From assembly GCA_903813345.2 (NCBI GenBank), contig CAIIXF020000011.1, positions 9,644,842 through 9,708,841 of the forward strand: a stretch of 64,000 nucleotides of DNA, written 5' to 3'. Source of the stretch: Owenia fusiformis (lineage: Eukaryota; Annelida; Polychaeta; Sabellida; Oweniidae). The number at the start of each line of letters is the position of its first letter. Within the stretch, counting starts at the first letter, position 1. The notes beneath the pieces were generated by a model. The model had not been told where the DNA came from. It saw only the letters and a program-made list of their open reading frames with translations, and ran no database searches. Both the position numbers and the translations under genes were made by a program. This document shows, piece after piece, positions 24,300-35,403 of this stretch.

Positions 24300-24693
24300 A
24301 AAGGACGATTCTCGGTTTGGAGAACAGTCTCCTGGGCTAATAATTTTTTTCATGAAAAATATAGAAATATTACCCAAATTAAACTATGAATATTTAAAAG
24401 AGGACATTTAAATCTACAAGATGTAAAAATAACAAATTGGTCTGAAGCAGGGATAATGCTCAATTAGACCGATTCAATAAAATACGAGTCTCGATTTGGG
24501 GAAAGAAGTTCATCAGTGTACTGCGCTAATATTTTTTTGCGAAAAATCTAGAAATATTACCCAAATTAAATTATGACTATTCAAAAGAAGACATTCAAAT
24601 CTATATTATGTAAAAAAGTCAATTTTGTCCGAAGCAGGAATAATGCTCATTTAGATTGATGAACTTCATTCTCCAAACCGAGAATCGTCCTTT
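24300..24693. mobile_element. 394-bp MITE with perfect 25-bp terminal inverted repeats
   Basis: The ends start AAAGGACGATTCTCGG and are exact reverse complements over 25 bp. Inside are two direct ~190-bp units carrying AATATTACCCAAATTAAA and AATAATGCTCA(A/T)TTAGA. There is no coding capacity. Superfamily not assigned because no clear target duplication was seen. Confidence 0.8.
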
Positions 24694-24740
24694 ATAGTTT
24701 TTCCTTATTTTTGCGATTCTGACACTACACGTTAATGATT

Positions 24741-25579
24741 AGCCTTGCCCTAGTTGGTCTCGTTTACTTATCTTGATTTCTATTATGACCGCCTTGTACC
24801 CAAGCGAAAGCCACGTGCTTTACCGACTCAATGTTTATGTCGGTAAAATTTGACCAATCAACGACGGCCCTGCAGCGTTGGCTCATTATTATGCACGGTC
24901 AAAAGCAAGTACACTTTTCACCGGGACCTTTCACGAACAAATCTTGCATGAATTCATCATGGCAATACAAATATTTTATCAGATAAATATCAATCAGAGT
25001 TTAGTGGATGCCGGAGCATCGATCGGATAACCGGAGGTGAGAAAATTTCAACAATAAACGTTGAAATGATCGCTGAATTCAAATGATCGAACATCAGGCT
25101 GAGATTCAATCACCGATCGACGACTACATGCAGACATGACCCGCTACATTGGACAAGGTCTTCGTGCATTTTCATCGCGAAATCAGTTTTAAATCAACAT
25201 TGAATCGCATGATTTAATTTATATTAATGACTCTTACATTCCAATGTACATTTAATTACATAATATATTGTAACTCTAAAGAAACACTAGATCAGATCAT
25301 TGAATTTCAAGTCATAGACGGGACGGGAAGTTTGCTTTATTTATGCCGGTCAACCTGATAACGTTTTGATTGGTCAATCAGCCTGAAGTCACACGTCGTG
25401 TCCACGCCGCATCTGTCAATCAATAAGGTTTCGCGATACCCCTGATAGCGTAGGTATTATGGAAATCTCGAAACCGTTGAATATCTCAGCATAATATCAG
25501 CGGAGATGTATTGGATTGTACAAGGCGATAATAATTCAAGATCAGATAAGTAAAAAAATACCGACTTGGGCAAGGCTAT
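24741..25579. mobile_element. TIR element with ~9-bp target duplication (TTAATGATT)
   Basis: The ends AGCCTTGCCCTAGTTGGT... and ...ACTTGGGCAAGGCT form inverted repeats of about 60 bp that also share CTTATCTGATTT and GCCTTGTAC. TTAATGATT stands directly before the left end (24732-24740) and, after two extra bases, after the right end (25580-25588). A 9-bp duplication would fit Mutator-like elements. The two-base offset and lack of coding sequence keep this tentative. Confidence 0.6.
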
Positions 25580-25809
25580 TTAATGATTTGTTTCAAAATT
25601 TTGTATACAGGTAGAAAAGAGTGTGCTAATGGTGTAACCTTTTTGCCGTCAGAAAGTATTTTGACCCACTTTTGAAATATGGTGTCCGAAAAGTAGGTCA
25701 AAATAAAAAGTTCTCCAAATTTAACTTATGACTTATGAATTAAGGGTAGAATTTTCTCATGAATCATGTTTTTTCCGGAGTAAATCCCCCCTTTTTTGCA
25801 TTGGACCTT

Positions 25810-26659
25810 GTCTGGCCCAGATCTACGACATTAGAGTAGATTTCATGGCCTGACTTCGTCGGTAGAACTTGAAAAATAAGATTTACCTGAAGATTAGGAG
25901 TCTTACTTACCCTCTAGAGGTTAGAACACACATTTTAATGAAACTCTATCACCTTTGTTGCATCAACTTTAGAGCATTTAGCACAATATCCAAGAGGTAA
26001 ATTATGGATCGTGAAAATGAATGATTTCCTAGTAAGTTCCGGAAGTTTCAATACGATAAATTACCGAACATTTGTGAAAATTGAATCTTTGTTCGTTGAT
26101 TTTATAATCTACACGTGCGTGTATTCGTCTACACTTTGGTCTAAATTATAAAGCATCACAAACAGGTCCTAGAATATTAATAGACTAATGCAGCTGACAA
26201 CCCATTCATACTTTCCGCTCAGCAGACCAATAGTTCAACTGTAGATCATGCACTTTTTCTATCTTAGAACAGGCCATCCTCCTCTGCCGTCTGCAGAAGA
26301 GACCACAAAACATTATTTTCGAATACTTTAATTATTTTTACATTAGACATGGTTGGATGATATGTCACAAAATGAAAGTTCAAAGTCAATACAGTATTTC
26401 GTGATAGAGGCAAAGCCATCCCGGAAGTAAACAAGAGGAAAATGGAAACTCCAAAAAGCATTATCACAAATTTCAATCTAGTACTGTGCTTATGCTTCAT
26501 CATGAACAAAACATAGCTGATATGGTTTCATTAAAATGTGTGTTCTAACCTCTAGAGGGTAAGTAAGACTCCTAATCTTCAGATAAATCTTATTTTTCAA
26601 GTTCTACCGACGAAGTCAGGCCATGAAATCTACTCTAGGAGTAGATAACTGGGCCAGAC
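25810..26659. mobile_element. 850-bp element with long near-identical inverted repeats
   Basis: Arms of about 150 bp (GTCTGGCCCAG... to ...TTTTAATGAAAC) are nearly identical in inverted orientation, so the element is young or its arms have been homogenised. Each arm contains CTCTAGAGGGTAAGTAAG reading outward, a strong 5' splice-site sequence. The centre carries the minus-strand open frame described separately. No clear target duplication. Confidence 0.75.
26264..26503 (-). CDS. Signal-anchor-like open frame inside a TIR element
   Basis: From ATG 26503 the frame begins MMKHKHSTRLKF and continues into a hydrophobic stretch (VIMLFGVSIFLLF). This resembles the short cytosolic tail plus signal anchor of Golgi type II proteins such as glycosyl- and sulfotransferases. 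After about residue 35 it loses protein-like character. TTTGTGGTCTCTTCTGCAG near its end is a good acceptor sequence followed by TAEEDGLF and a stop. It may be a captured first exon plus a later exon, or chance. I cannot name a parent gene. Confidence 0.25.
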   Translation of the reverse strand: MMKHKHSTRLKFVIMLFGVSIFLLFTSGMALPLSRNTVLTLNFHFVTYHPTMSNVKIIKVFENNVLWSLLQTAEEDGLF

Positions 26660-26977
26660 GAGTTTGGTTAGGTGCCCATCCTTCAAGTTTAGATATCAAC
26701 TACCATTTTCCAAAGTCGACCAATGTCAGATTTTTCATCATATGGTACCACGCAATTATTTAGCCTAATTGATTTCGAGAACTTTAAAGTGAATTATGCT
26801 TATATCCACAGGGGCTTGTCTCGAGGCGTCGGGCAAGCCCTCCGATGAGTGTACTGCTTATTAAGAGTAAAAAGGGAGCTCGGTTTTGATGCTTCCTGAA
26901 ATTTGTAGAAAATGATTGTTAGATATATCCAGTAAAAACATAAGGAATCCTTTCAATAATCAACATGCTGATTCAAA

Positions 26978-27331
26978 CAACACTACAGAGCAAAGTTACC
27001 ACTATAAGTTAACACAGGAAGTCGCCATTTTTCAACTTTCAGTTTCGAAACTTCTAATTTCATGCATCTTTTTGCGTATAGCAGTCGTTATAGGCTGTCC
27101 TTCGTTAAAAATAATATATGGGAATGAACCTAAGGAAACAAAGAACTCTAGGAACTACCAATTTTTAACATTGGACGTGTCTTGAGGAAGAAATCGACTC
27201 TGGAGGTAATAATTAGGATGCGAAAATTGTGGGCTTTTGCAGTGTAATCACTTCTTTACATATTCTTCAGATTTCTCAGCAATTAGTGGATGGATTGCTA
27301 CCATTTTAGGTAACTTTGCTCTGTAGTGTTG
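26978..27331. mobile_element. MITE nested in the left arm of the hAT-like element
   Basis: Perfect 23-bp inverted termini start CAACACTACAGAGCAAAGTT. The right arm of the host element reads straight through the same place (CAAACAACACCAGAGATCACG on the complementary strand, near 28650-28670), giving an uninterrupted reference. The exact target duplication is blurred by mutation. Confidence 0.8.
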
Positions 27332-27909
27332 CAGAGATCACGGTAGACGTTCGCCATTCGCCAATCGCGAATTTTCGAAAGAGGTGGCGAAAAATATGTA
27401 AAGGTATTTCGCAGTTATGGCGAATTAGAGGTGTCACGGTTTCCCTATATTGGACCGAATTTCGGTCCAGATGCTTCGGTTCGGGACATGGGACAGAAAG
27501 GGTTAATATCGGTACATAGATTCCTTCCCTAAAATGCATAAAAACGTATATAAATAGCGAGGAACACCTCCGATTTCGTTCTGAAAAATTAAATATTTTC
27601 ACTTACCTCGTACCTAGATTCACTTCTTTGCATTGAAAAGTGTTATTAACGGACCCGCGATTTCAGGTAGATGGTAATGCTTGTTCGTAAATTTCTTCAT
27701 CGTCGTTCGCAAATCGAGTGCATTATCAGTATGCCGGATGTAGGAAAGAAATTGAAAAATCGAGCCGGCATCTAAGTCGAACAAGAAAATGCAGCAAACT
27801 CCTCGAGTCGAGGTCTCCAAGTCAAAAAGATTACTGACCCTATCATATATCTGTTGATTATCCTGTTTATAACTGATTCAAGAGCGTGGCACTGAACGAA
27901 CCTATATGC

Positions 27910-28060
27910 CTATTTGTTATTTGTTTAGTTGTTGGTAACATGTTTATGACGTCACAAATGATGCGAAGAATCTTTAAACCAATCAGTGAAGTCTATATTA
28001 ATTGTTTGTTTAGTTGTTGATGTGGCAATACGTGTATGACGTCACAGGTGATTGCATCAT
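27910..28060. repeat. ~93-bp direct repeat with TGACGTCA sites
   Basis: TTGTTTAGTTGTTG... followed by TATGACGTCACA occurs twice (CRE-like palindromes at about 27948 and 28038). It lies in the core of the hAT-like element. TGACGTCA is the consensus for CREB/ATF proteins. Function in the element is unknown. Confidence 0.7.
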
Positions 28061-28722
28061 ATTCCAGTAACGCCATTTTACGACATTGCATAATTTTAGC
28101 TGATTTTGGCTTCATTTCACTTTATTTGAAAGACTTTTAAAAATATAATAATGAGTCAGTATTTTTTCTTATAAATATTAATATTTGAATTTGAGGTCAA
28201 AGTCCGAAAATTTGATCAACTGATTGAAATCACATTTTAAAGAGGTGAAGAAGTGAATAATTACAGGAGCAAACGTGATCAATGGTTCGAGGTCTCCCGC
28301 AAAGTAGTCGCTACGCTCCTACTTGCGCTGCCTTCGGCAGAGGAGACCTCGAAAAAAGTCGGCAGTTTGGAAGTATTTTGGGACTCCGATATCACAAGGT
28401 AAACGAATTGGTGATATTACACCGTGCAGACTATGTGAAATGCCGATCACATTTGCGGCAGATGCTTTACATTCAATTTTAATTGACGTTTTTTATTTCT
28501 GAATATGATTTTGAAAAGTGAAACTGTCATCATCAGACATTGCATAATGTTCCCTTTTTTACGGTTTTTCAAAATGGCTAATTCATATTTTGGTTGGCGA
28601 AAATTTTTTGGGAAGATTTAGCCACAATGGCTAACAAGTTTTTTCAACTATCGTGATCTCTGGTGTTGTTTGAATCAGCATGTTGATTATTGAAAGGATT
28701 CCTTATGTTTTTACTGGATATA

Positions 28723-28959
28723 CAGTTGGGGACAAAAATAAATGACAGATCGATTTTCGATCACCATTTCCTAATTATGGTCGTCTGAAAGCCCATAGTT
28801 TCCAATATTGTCTAGATTCATATCCCTTAAAATTTGTATATTTTACATTTTGTATAATCTCATCCACTGATGTATGGCCTCTTGAAAATTCTCTTATTTT
28901 TAACATGGCAAATCCTCACTTCAGCAAATCCACCTGTCATTTATTTATGTCCCGAACTG
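28723..28959. mobile_element. 237-bp mariner-type MITE nested in the right arm, TA target
   Basis: Termini CAGTTGGGGACAAAAATAAA and the complement of ...ATTTATGTCCCGAACTG, flanked by TA on both sides (28721-28722, 28960-28961). The left arm of the host element carries the exact empty site (ATTGTTAGATATATCCAG, about 26918-26935), so insertion and TA duplication are proven within the window. Tc1/mariner-type non-autonomous element. Confidence 0.9.
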
Positions 28960-29086
28960 TATCTAACAATCATTTTCTACAAATTTCAGGAAGCATCAAA
29001 ACCGAGCTCCCTTTTTACTCTTAATAAGCAGTACACTCATCGGAGGGCTTGCCCGACGCCTCGAGACAAGCCCCTGTGCTTATATC

Positions 29087-29600
29087 TTAAAAGAAACAAA
29101 CCTGTTTTTATTGTGTAGGAATTTTATCACCGGATATGACTCCCTCTACAGTTGCCACGGTTTATAATAACATTCATATTTCTTTGTTAGATGATATTCA
29201 TCCACCAACTTACTATATTGATGAGGATAAGTAGATTAAGTGTAGATATTTGCTGCAAAATACCTCATAAATCTTAATTTAAACACAAAGTAAATGAGCA
29301 ATCTCAAATTAATAATTGTGGTGCTAGCATTGATCAATTGCGCATGCGCTTTACAAATTTCCGGTAAGAAATTTCGATTTCTGTTTTGTTGCATTCTGAG
29401 TTATATACAGTTATAGTTAATCACTGCAAGGTCATTCTGACCTGTATTCGGTTTAAACATTGAATACTGAGCAAAGTCAGCATTAACCCCAGCAGATGAC
29501 TGGATCCAAAATCAGGTAGGCTAGAGTTATGGAAATCTATAGACTAGTCTAGATTCTATTACACTCATAAAAAAGATCTATTCTGTGAACCAGTTCATAT
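29087..29600. other. No recognisable feature
   Basis: AT-rich spacer between the hAT-like element and the next MITE. No coding or inverted-repeat signal. Confidence 0.5.
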
Positions 29601-29601
29601 G

Positions 29602-29914
29602 TAGGGCGAAGGGGTGTAACGTCGACACCATTTTGGGGTAACTTCGACATGTGGGGTAACTTCGACACCTTGTTGTTTATTTGCTCTAATTTCCGAACTA
29701 GGGGGAAGCCATGTTTTTTTTCTCGCATGGATCTGAGACTAATATACTTTTTATGTTAGTCTCAGCATGGATCGAGATCTCGCGAGATTGTAATTTTTCC
29801 AGAAATCAAACATGGCGGAAAACGGAAATTCTACTTCTAATACGTAAGTGTCAAGTTACCCCGTCTATTATGTCGACATTACCCCACACGTCGACATTAC
29901 ACCCCTTTGCCCTA
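29602..29914. mobile_element. MITE with GTCGAC-rich termini
   Basis: TAGGGCGAAGGGGTGTAACG and its near complement at 29895-29914 are the ends. GGGGTAA.(T/C)TCGAC units repeat inside both arms. Length 313 bp. The middle holds a promoter-like and first-exon-like stretch (see 29778-29843). Superfamily not assigned. Confidence 0.75.
29778..29843 (+). promoter_or_regulatory. TCTCGCGAGA motif followed by an exon-like ATGGCGG...|GTAAGT
   Basis: TCTCGCGAGA (29778-29787) is a known core-promoter palindrome of CpG-type animal promoters. About 25 bp on, ATGGCGGAAAACGG starts an open stretch (MAENGNSTSN) that ends at a strong donor, GTAAGT, at 29844. Promoter motif, start in good context and donor together look like a captured promoter plus first coding exon inside the MITE. 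It could also be a coincidence of a YY1-type ATGGCGG site. Confidence 0.35.
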
Positions 29915-30308
29915 GAGTCCATTTCACTGTTTAACTGCGTCAGTAAAAGCTAAAAAATAAGAAATCAAAATATAATTTTGCAATAATATTTTGAAAACTA
30001 TATTCCTATTGTACATGAATGACATTTGTATATCTTGGATTGGTTCTAGTTTGGCTTATAAAGCGTGTGGCCTCTTACATTTGGATTCTTCTCTGCCATG
30101 TTATTTTCAATAAGATTAACATGGCTGAAATTCTTCAAATTACGAGACGGCACAGGCTTATTGCACAAAAAACTAAAAAATCTGAAATATACAAATGTCA
30201 TTCATGTACATTATGAATATACTTTTCCATATATTATTGCACAATGGTCTTCCAATTTCTTATTTTTGCCGTTCTACTGACGAAATGAAGCAGTGAAATG
30301 GACTCTAG
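29912..30308. mobile_element. Inverted-repeat MITE abutting the previous one
   Basis: Arms of about 140 bp start CTAGAGTCCATTTCACTG and are imperfect inverted repeats, sharing AATGTACATGAATGACATTT further in. It shares its first CTA with the last bases of the MITE at 29602-29914, so one inserted at the very end of the other. Confidence 0.75.
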
Positions 30309-30315
30309 TCTATAT

Positions 30316-30358
30316 CCAATATTCCCCTGATTTGGTACCGACCAACCCCCAGGCTGAT
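30316..30358. mobile_element. Solo end of the 2.9 kb foldback family
   Basis: ATTCCCCTGATTTGGTACCG followed by ACCAACCCCCAGGCTGAT matches the right end of the element at 15604-18507 with few changes. No matching opposite end nearby, so it is a truncated copy. Confidence 0.75.
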
Positions 30359-30359
30359 C

Positions 30360-31100
30360 GCTTAAATATAGCGTTTTTTGCGGATTTCATTTTGAAATTT
30401 TTGAAATTAATCTCACCTTGGACGCCTGAAATGCTTGTTAATTAAAGAAATGTAATAAATGTGAAATTGTGAATACATTTCCAATTTGGTGCCCCGAGGT
30501 CACTGAAGTTTATTTCCGCGTTATTCCAGTGGTCTTAATGTAAAACATGGCTCTCGCTAAGATATTAGACTGTGGCACAGCACCACAGTCTATTTAGCTC
30601 CCACCACACCTCATTGGCAAATATTGATTGTCCCCACATTCTAAACTTGACCAAATACACAACAATATCATGTAAAAAGGATAAAATATAACATAAATAT
30701 GATTTATCACGATTGAATGGTTATGCTGAAGATGTTTCCACCGGTGACAGGTCATCTCAACCCAAAGCCAACTCTACCCAGTCCAACTCAACCCCAAGTC
30801 AGCTCAACCCCTATAAAACTCAACCCCAGTAAAACTCAACCCTATTCATTTGTGTGAATCTCTAATTCAATTTTACAATGAATAAATTAAGTCATTCATT
30901 TCTGAAAATCTAGCATTTTGCATGATACATGTACTTAAATAGAAAGTTGTAAAAGTATTCAAAAAACAGTTAGCTCAAGGATAATTCATCAAGTTGTCAC
31001 TATTATTTAATTTAAGACATTTTTTGAAATCAAATATTAGATAATTTAGAAATAATTAACAATGTAATATTATACAAATATTGAATTCTGTGGAGTTAAA
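30360..31100. other. Featureless apart from a hairpin and a simple repeat
   Basis: AGACTGTGG and CCACAGTCT form a perfect 9-bp hairpin at about 30568-30593. Short imperfect repeats of AACTCAACCCCAGT lie at about 30750-30842. No coding signal. Confidence 0.5.
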
Positions 31101-31107
31101 TATCTGT

Positions 31108-31932
31108 ATTTATTATATCATTGAAATGTTTCTCGCTTTCTCATTGGATAAGAACCGATCACATGATTAAAATATTAGGGTGTATTTCATTGTTTCCTGC
31201 AATCTCCAGCCGCAGCCTCGTTTTCAACTGTATATACCACAATGTATATACCACAGAGTATATACCACGGTAGAAAGTCCCGGATGTTATGTTTTTGTTA
31301 TAACGTCACAACAATATTGTAGAAAATACTTGGATACGCACGGCAACAAAACTTCATTGTCATGATGTCATAGCTTATATTTGTATTATTAGCATGGGTA
31401 CTCATAGCAATAGTGCAACCGTTGCCATGTTCTATTAAACTTAGAAGTACACAATATTGTTATGATATAACGTTTAGTTTCAACGTATTTCCAAACGTTT
31501 GCCAATATTCTGTTATAAATCACGATCTCTGTCACACCATAGTATATAAAAATTAGATTTGGATCTTCCATGTTAAAGTCCATAGTCTTCGTGCTTTCAT
31601 TAGTTGACATTTTGAATACCTTTGTAAAATCTTTATCCCGCGTTTGTTATACAGTATTGAACCTTTTCTTGGGAGGACTTCCTGATACAACTTCACCATC
31701 TGTCATATTGGATGAAAATACTTTTTACTAAATTCCCGGGAATTAAGTGATGTGACGTCATTTTTAGTGAATACCACTATTTATTCAATTAAAATGACGT
31801 CATTTTTAGTGAATACACTCTTCACACGTTTTCTAAGCAGGGAGACAAGGAATACCTCTATATATTTTTAGTCACATGGTATCTAGTTGACCAATGAGAG
31901 AACGAGTATCACGGCATGGAAATAATAAAACT
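31108..31932. mobile_element. Candidate TIR element with duplicated CRE-like block
   Basis: TTTATTAT..C and CTC..TCTCATTGG near 31115-31150 are mirrored by the complement of CCAATGAGAGAACGAG and GGAAATAATAAA near 31885-31930. Inside, TGACGTCATTTTTAGTGAAT occurs twice (31753 and 31795). Arms are imperfect and borders approximate. Confidence 0.5.
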
Positions 31933-31939
31933 TTTTATT

Positions 31940-33620
31940 ATGTCCCCACCACATAGTGTGGGGCCATATTGTCGGCCTTAGACTCGTCTGTCTGTATGTC
32001 TATCAGTCTGTCCATCAGTATGTCCGACAGTTTTCTCCTAAACCGCTAGATATACCATCTTCAAATGTTCAGTGATAACTAATGAGTACAAATAGATGCG
32101 GTGCAGGCGATGAAAAATTATATTGATTCCTTTAGGTTAAAAATACCATTTCATATTTGCTTTAAAGGTGAAACAATTAGTACAGAGGATTTTTTCATAT
32201 TTTTTGTTGAGTCATATACTTTGAAAATGCCTAGAAAGCACCAAATAGCATATTAAAATTGTAAAATTTTTTAGGAGATTTTGCCACCCCTCACATCCCC
32301 AACAAAACAATTGAAATAATTCTGAATTTTTGTGTATTGGCTCAGACGCTTTTAGAGTTCCCAGACATCGTCAAATTGCTCCTCGATATAGTCAATGATC
32401 CCCCTCTGGCACCCTTTGACAACCCTCAAAAAATTGAGAAAAAGAATTAATGTGATTTTTTTCAATTTTTTTTATTGAATCATACACTTTGAAAGTGCCC
32501 AGAAAGCACCAAATAGCATCTTAAGATTGTAAAATTTTCTAGTGAAGTAGGCCACCCCTCAAATCCCAACAAACCAATTGAGAAAAATTCTAAATTTATT
32601 TCATGTATTGTCTCAGACACTTTTAATGTGCCAAGATATGGTCGGTGTTTCTGGGGGACAGATATGGGGGACAAACACTTGCTCCCCCTCTGGCACCCCA
32701 ACCCCACCTCACCCTCTGACATCCCCATTTGACAACCCTCCCCTCAAAATTGGAAAAGAAATTGTAATTGTTTTTTTTATATTGTTTTTATCATCTTGAA
32801 ATTGTAAAATTTCCTTGAAGAGTTGGCCATCCCTCAAATCCCCCACAAAACAATAGAAAAAATTCTGAATTTCACTTATTGCCTCAGACATTTTTAAAGT
32901 CCCCAGACATCATCAAATAGCACCTTGGTGTGGTCAATGTTTCTGGGGGACAGATATGGGGGACAAACACTTGCTCCCCCCTCTGGAACCCCAACCCTAC
33001 CCCCCCCCTTTGGCACCGCCCCCCCCCCTTTGACACCCCAAACATTTGTTGTTCATTTTTTTTATTGACTCATACACTTTAAAAGTGCCCAGAAAGTACC
33101 AAATATCATCTTAAAATTGTAAAATCTTCTAGGATAGTTGGCCACCCATCACATCCCCCACAAAACAATTGAAAAAATATGAATCCATGTATTATCTCAG
33201 AGTCACTTTTAAAGTGCCCAAACATCATCAAATAGCACCTTGAAATAGTCAATGTTTCTGAGGGAAAACCCCTTGCTCATTGTTTATTTGGCATCTGGCG
33301 TCCCCACCCCACCTCACCATTTTATCCTCTTTGACACCCCTCCCCCCAAAAAAATGAAACACATTTTATTGACTCATACACTTTGAAAGTGCCCAGAAAG
33401 CACCAAATAGCATCTATAAAGTGTAAAATTTTCGATGGGGGAGCACTCCTCACACCCCCACAAAACAATTGGGAATGTTTGGAAGTTGCATTTGTTAATT
33501 TTAAACACTTTAAAAGTGCCCAGAAATCACCAAGTGTCCATAATGAAATCATAAACAATTCTGACACCGCATCCCAAAAACTAAAGCTTTTATTTACTCA
33601 AACAATGCTCAGAATTAACT
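31940..33620. repeat. ~270-310-bp tandem array with 'GTCCCCACCA...TGTGGGG' head
   Basis: Four to five units share CTCATACACTTTGAAAGTGC, CCAGAAAGCACCAAATAGCA, 'TTGGCCACCCCTCACATCCCC' and GTTTCTGGGGGACAGATATG. Unit starts lie near 32212, 32481, 33067 and 33370, with a truncated unit near 32785. The left end has a head (ATGTCCCCACCACATAGTGTGGGG, then GTCTGTCTGTATGTCTATCA) of the kind seen at many marine-invertebrate repeats. C-rich runs near 33000-33030. Confidence 0.8.
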
Positions 33621-34182
33621 AGACAGCATCTTGAATTAGTAAAATTTTCCTGTGCTGCCCACTCGCTCCTCTAAGAAGAAAATGATTAAAAAATCAGAAT
33701 TTCTTTAAATTGATTCTATTGCCTTCTAGCACACCCTCCCCATTCCAATGTTTCTCCAAATTGCTCATACAATATTTAGTCTAAAAACAATATGAAAATA
33801 ATAAAATACTACAAAATAGGCTGACTGGCCTTAATATAGAAAGTAACTGACCCCCCCCCCTCTGACTTGTACAATTTGATTTACGCGGAAAAAATGACAA
33901 TTTTATTTTCTCTTTATTAAAAACCGCACCCCCCCTTGGAGAAAAGTGTCTTACGGGCCTGACATTATATGTGACCGTTAACTGTTATCTATAATTTCTT
34001 TCATAATGGCTATTGCAAGAACTCTACGTTGGGCTTACAATGAAGAAAACTGTATTTTTGTAGCTGCAAGTTGAGAGAACCTATTTCAGTTGTCCTTTAA
34101 AGAAGCAAGCTACTCTATTGGGAAGGGTAAACTTTTATATATCCAGAGCAAACATGATAAGGCATGATAAGATCTTCTGCTT
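33621..34182. other. No recognisable feature
   Basis: AT-rich with C-runs. No coding signal. Possible eroded continuation of the preceding array. Confidence 0.4.
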
Positions 34183-34872
34183 TAAAACACGGTGTATAAC
34201 CCAAACGCTCCTACATGCACGACGGAGCGTTTCATTACTGAAATTAAACAAAGAAACGCTCCGGTGTAGGAAAACTGTCTGGCGGGAATGATGAGCCGTC
34301 TGACAATTTCCCCAATAATGGGAATAAGAGGTATGAGTTACATATTTCGAGTATACCATTCGATGGGCGTGATATTCATGTTGTACGTGGCTGGCTGTTG
34401 ACGTTTGAAGCAATTAGGAAGAGCTGTACGAAGCAGTATAGTTATCAAAATTCAAAAACGTATTTGTCATTCTACCGGTCAAAACCCCTTTTGTCGATAC
34501 ATGTGATTAGTTGAGCCAAGATTAGAGCACCAACGTATATTTTAGTCAAATTCCAATGCTTCAACGCACCATACATTATCGTAATAGTGATTTGATGACC
34601 GAAAATCCAGTCTTAAAAATGATGACATTCTCATATTCAAGAAACGCTCCGATCTGGTTAACACAGTGAATTGGAAACGCTCCGGTAGTCTAGATCAGTT
34701 AAGGAAATATATAGCTTGCCTTTCCTTTTCATGAAGAGAAAGAAAAGATCTATCATACCCCTTGGCATCAATAGAAGAAAGATTAATTCACATATAAATT
34801 TTCGTTTTTTTCTATAGTTTTATGATTTAGCACATTATGTAGGCATGACATCATCTAATGTATAGGCTTTAA

Positions 34873-34980
34873 TCAGCTAGTTGCACGTTTAGCACCACCA
34901 GGTTCAGATGTTTCAATTTGCCTAACAAGTACAACACGTTTTTGAGAGATAGATTCGATTCGGAACTCTTCTCTAATAAT
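34873..34980 (-). CDS. Exon 2 of the small gene-like unit inside the Transib-like element
   Basis: A good acceptor (TTTTGATATCATTTTCAG) ends at 34981 and is followed in phase 0 by 35 codons and TGA at 34873-34875. The peptide (IIREEFRIESISQKRVVLVR, then ...GGAKRATS) has the balanced, charged composition of a real C-terminus, unlike chance frames in this AT-rich window. With exon 1 the product would be about 45 residues over a 393-nt intron. Family unknown. It may equally be the remains of a longer captured gene. Confidence 0.4.
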   Translation of the reverse strand: MIREEFRIESISQKRVVLVRQIETSEPGGAKRATS

Positions 34981-35373
34981 CTGAAAATGATATCAAAACA
35001 AAATGGTAAGAGCGTTTCTAAAATTGTGGTCTAAATCGACGGAGCGTTTCGAGGAAAACAAGCGATTTCTCGAGAACAAGTAATGCATTTGGACTGAGAT
35101 TTTAGGAAATGAGAATATACGAGTTTGTGATCTACTACTTTAACAGAAAGATTAACGTTTTCATAGAAATACTAGTTTAATCCGTAATTTGTGGTCAAAT
35201 CTCATCTTCAGATTCATTCGATCTACACTACGGAGCTTTGATCAAGCAAATAACAGTTTACCACCAGAATTTGAATAAATAAGATCTTTGCTCACGGTAT
35301 TGTCCATCGAATGGTACATAATATTTAACCATGACATATGATATGTAAGAGAAACGAGAGAAACAATACTTAC

Positions 35374-35403
35374 GGTCATAGTAGAATCTTCATTAGCCGC
35401 CAT
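35374..35403 (-). CDS. Exon 1 of a small gene-like unit inside the Transib-like element
   Basis: ATG at 35403 sits in AAATAAAATGGCGGC, 78 bp from the element end. Ten codons (MAANEDSTMT) run to a strong donor, GTAAGT, at 35373-35368, leaving phase 0. A matching phase-0 acceptor and coding stretch lie at 34873-34980. No relative is recognised. The whole unit could be a captured host gene fragment under the promoter activity of the element end. Confidence 0.4.

Larger units (their letters stand above)
26807..29078. mobile_element. hAT-like foldback element with 8-bp TSD CTTATATC
   Basis: The termini CACAGGGGCTTGTCTCGAGG are exact inverted repeats, and CTTATATC stands immediately outside both (26799-26806 and 29079-29086). 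An 8-bp duplication and a CA.(A/G)GGG end suit the hAT superfamily. The arms extend at least 300 bp each. Each arm is interrupted by a younger insertion absent from the other arm (26978-27331 left, 28723-28959 right). The core has a duplicated TGACGTCA block and a hairpin at about 28283-28353. No transposase recognised. Confidence 0.85.

Noticed and set aside
27620-27890. Minus-strand open stretch ending ...PEIAGPLITLFNAKK inside the hAT-like element
   Set aside because: Protein-like composition, but no ATG, no convincing acceptor and no recognised family. Could be a transposase or captured fragment, not supportable.
27948-31802. TGACGTCA sites as a host regulatory cluster
   Set aside because: The sites lie inside repeated blocks of two transposable elements, so their multiplicity is explained by duplication rather than by a regulatory cluster.
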